Assembly (NCBI GenBank): GCA_045587285.1
Contig: JAZNBZ010000208.1
Span: forward strand, 1-7,152
Direction of reading: 5' to 3'
Length of the DNA stretch: 7,152 nucleotides
DNA from: Flemingiibacterium sp045587285
GTDB lineage: Bacteria; Bacillota; Clostridia; Oscillospirales; CAG-272
In this document: positions 7,039 to 7,152 of the stretch, piece after piece
Position numbering within the stretch: the first letter of the stretch is position 1
Layout: each line of letters starts with the position of its first letter
Notes under the pieces: model-generated
Database searches by the model: none
Told to the model about the DNA's origin: nothing
What the model saw: the letters and a program-made list of their open reading frames with translations, nothing else
Translations under genes and position numbers: made by a program

Positions 7039-7152
7039 ATGGAAAACAAGAAGATATACAGAATAGCCGACTACAATATTGGCGATTATACCTGCGAGGG
7101 TATGGAGGAGGGCTCCGACGAGGCTGCCGCTGCCATTCGCGCCGTAATGGAC
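7039..7152 (+). CDS. Start of an unrecognised protein-coding gene (runs off the right edge)
   Basis: An ATG at 7039 opens a frame that stays open for 38 codons to the window end. AAAGGAG at 7024-7030, 8 nt before the ATG, is a strong ribosome binding site. The visible N-terminus reads MENKKIYRIADYNIGDYTCE and continues with an acidic, alanine-rich stretch (EEGSDEAAAAIRAVMD). There is no signal peptide or membrane segment. It lies 22 nt after the aconitase-like gene on the same strand with no terminator between, so it likely belongs to the same transcript and may share its pathway. I do not recognise the family from this short part. Confidence 0.75.
   Translation, partial: MENKKIYRIADYNIGDYTCEGMEEGSDEAAAAIRAVMD

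Overview
The window looks like ordinary chromosome from an uncultured-type Clostridia/Bacillota bacterium. This is inferred from the rbfA-nrnA-truB gene order, strong GGAGG-type ribosome binding sites, sigma-A-like promoters, AT-rich spacers between coding regions of moderately high GC, and the family types present. No phage, transposon, CRISPR, tRNA or rRNA signal was seen.

Layout: the left two thirds are on the minus strand. Reading in that direction from a divergent promoter region (4533-4724), the first cluster is rbfA (ribosome maturation), nrnA (DHH/DHHA1 nanoRNase/pAp phosphatase), truB (tRNA Psi55 synthase) and pgeF (YfiH/LACC1 family). The genes overlap or lie within 7 nt of each other, so they are very probably one operon for RNA and translation housekeeping with a cell-wall editing enzyme at its end. 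A hairpin plus T7 tract (1283-1315) follows pgeF. Next comes a second minus-strand cluster: an ABC transporter ATPase and, overlapping it by one base, the first 73 codons of an ABC-2 type permease that runs off the left edge. The permease resembles the exporter cassettes annotated as gliding-motility-like (GldA/GldF).

The right third is on the plus strand. A 763-aa aconitase-superfamily hydratase has a well-formed promoter with an extended -10. It keeps the three cysteine [4Fe-4S] ligands and most of the aconitase active site, but belongs to the YbhJ-like branch rather than to classical AcnA/AcnB. It is followed after 22 nt by the start of another ORF (38 codons visible, not recognised) with its own good ribosome binding site.

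Nothing here amounts to a clearly new biological system. The points most worth a second look are the promoter that overlaps the terminator-like hairpin before the ABC genes, the unresolved substrate of the aconitase-like enzyme together with its unidentified downstream partner, and the rearranged rbfA operon, which lacks infB in front and has pgeF where ribF is often found.
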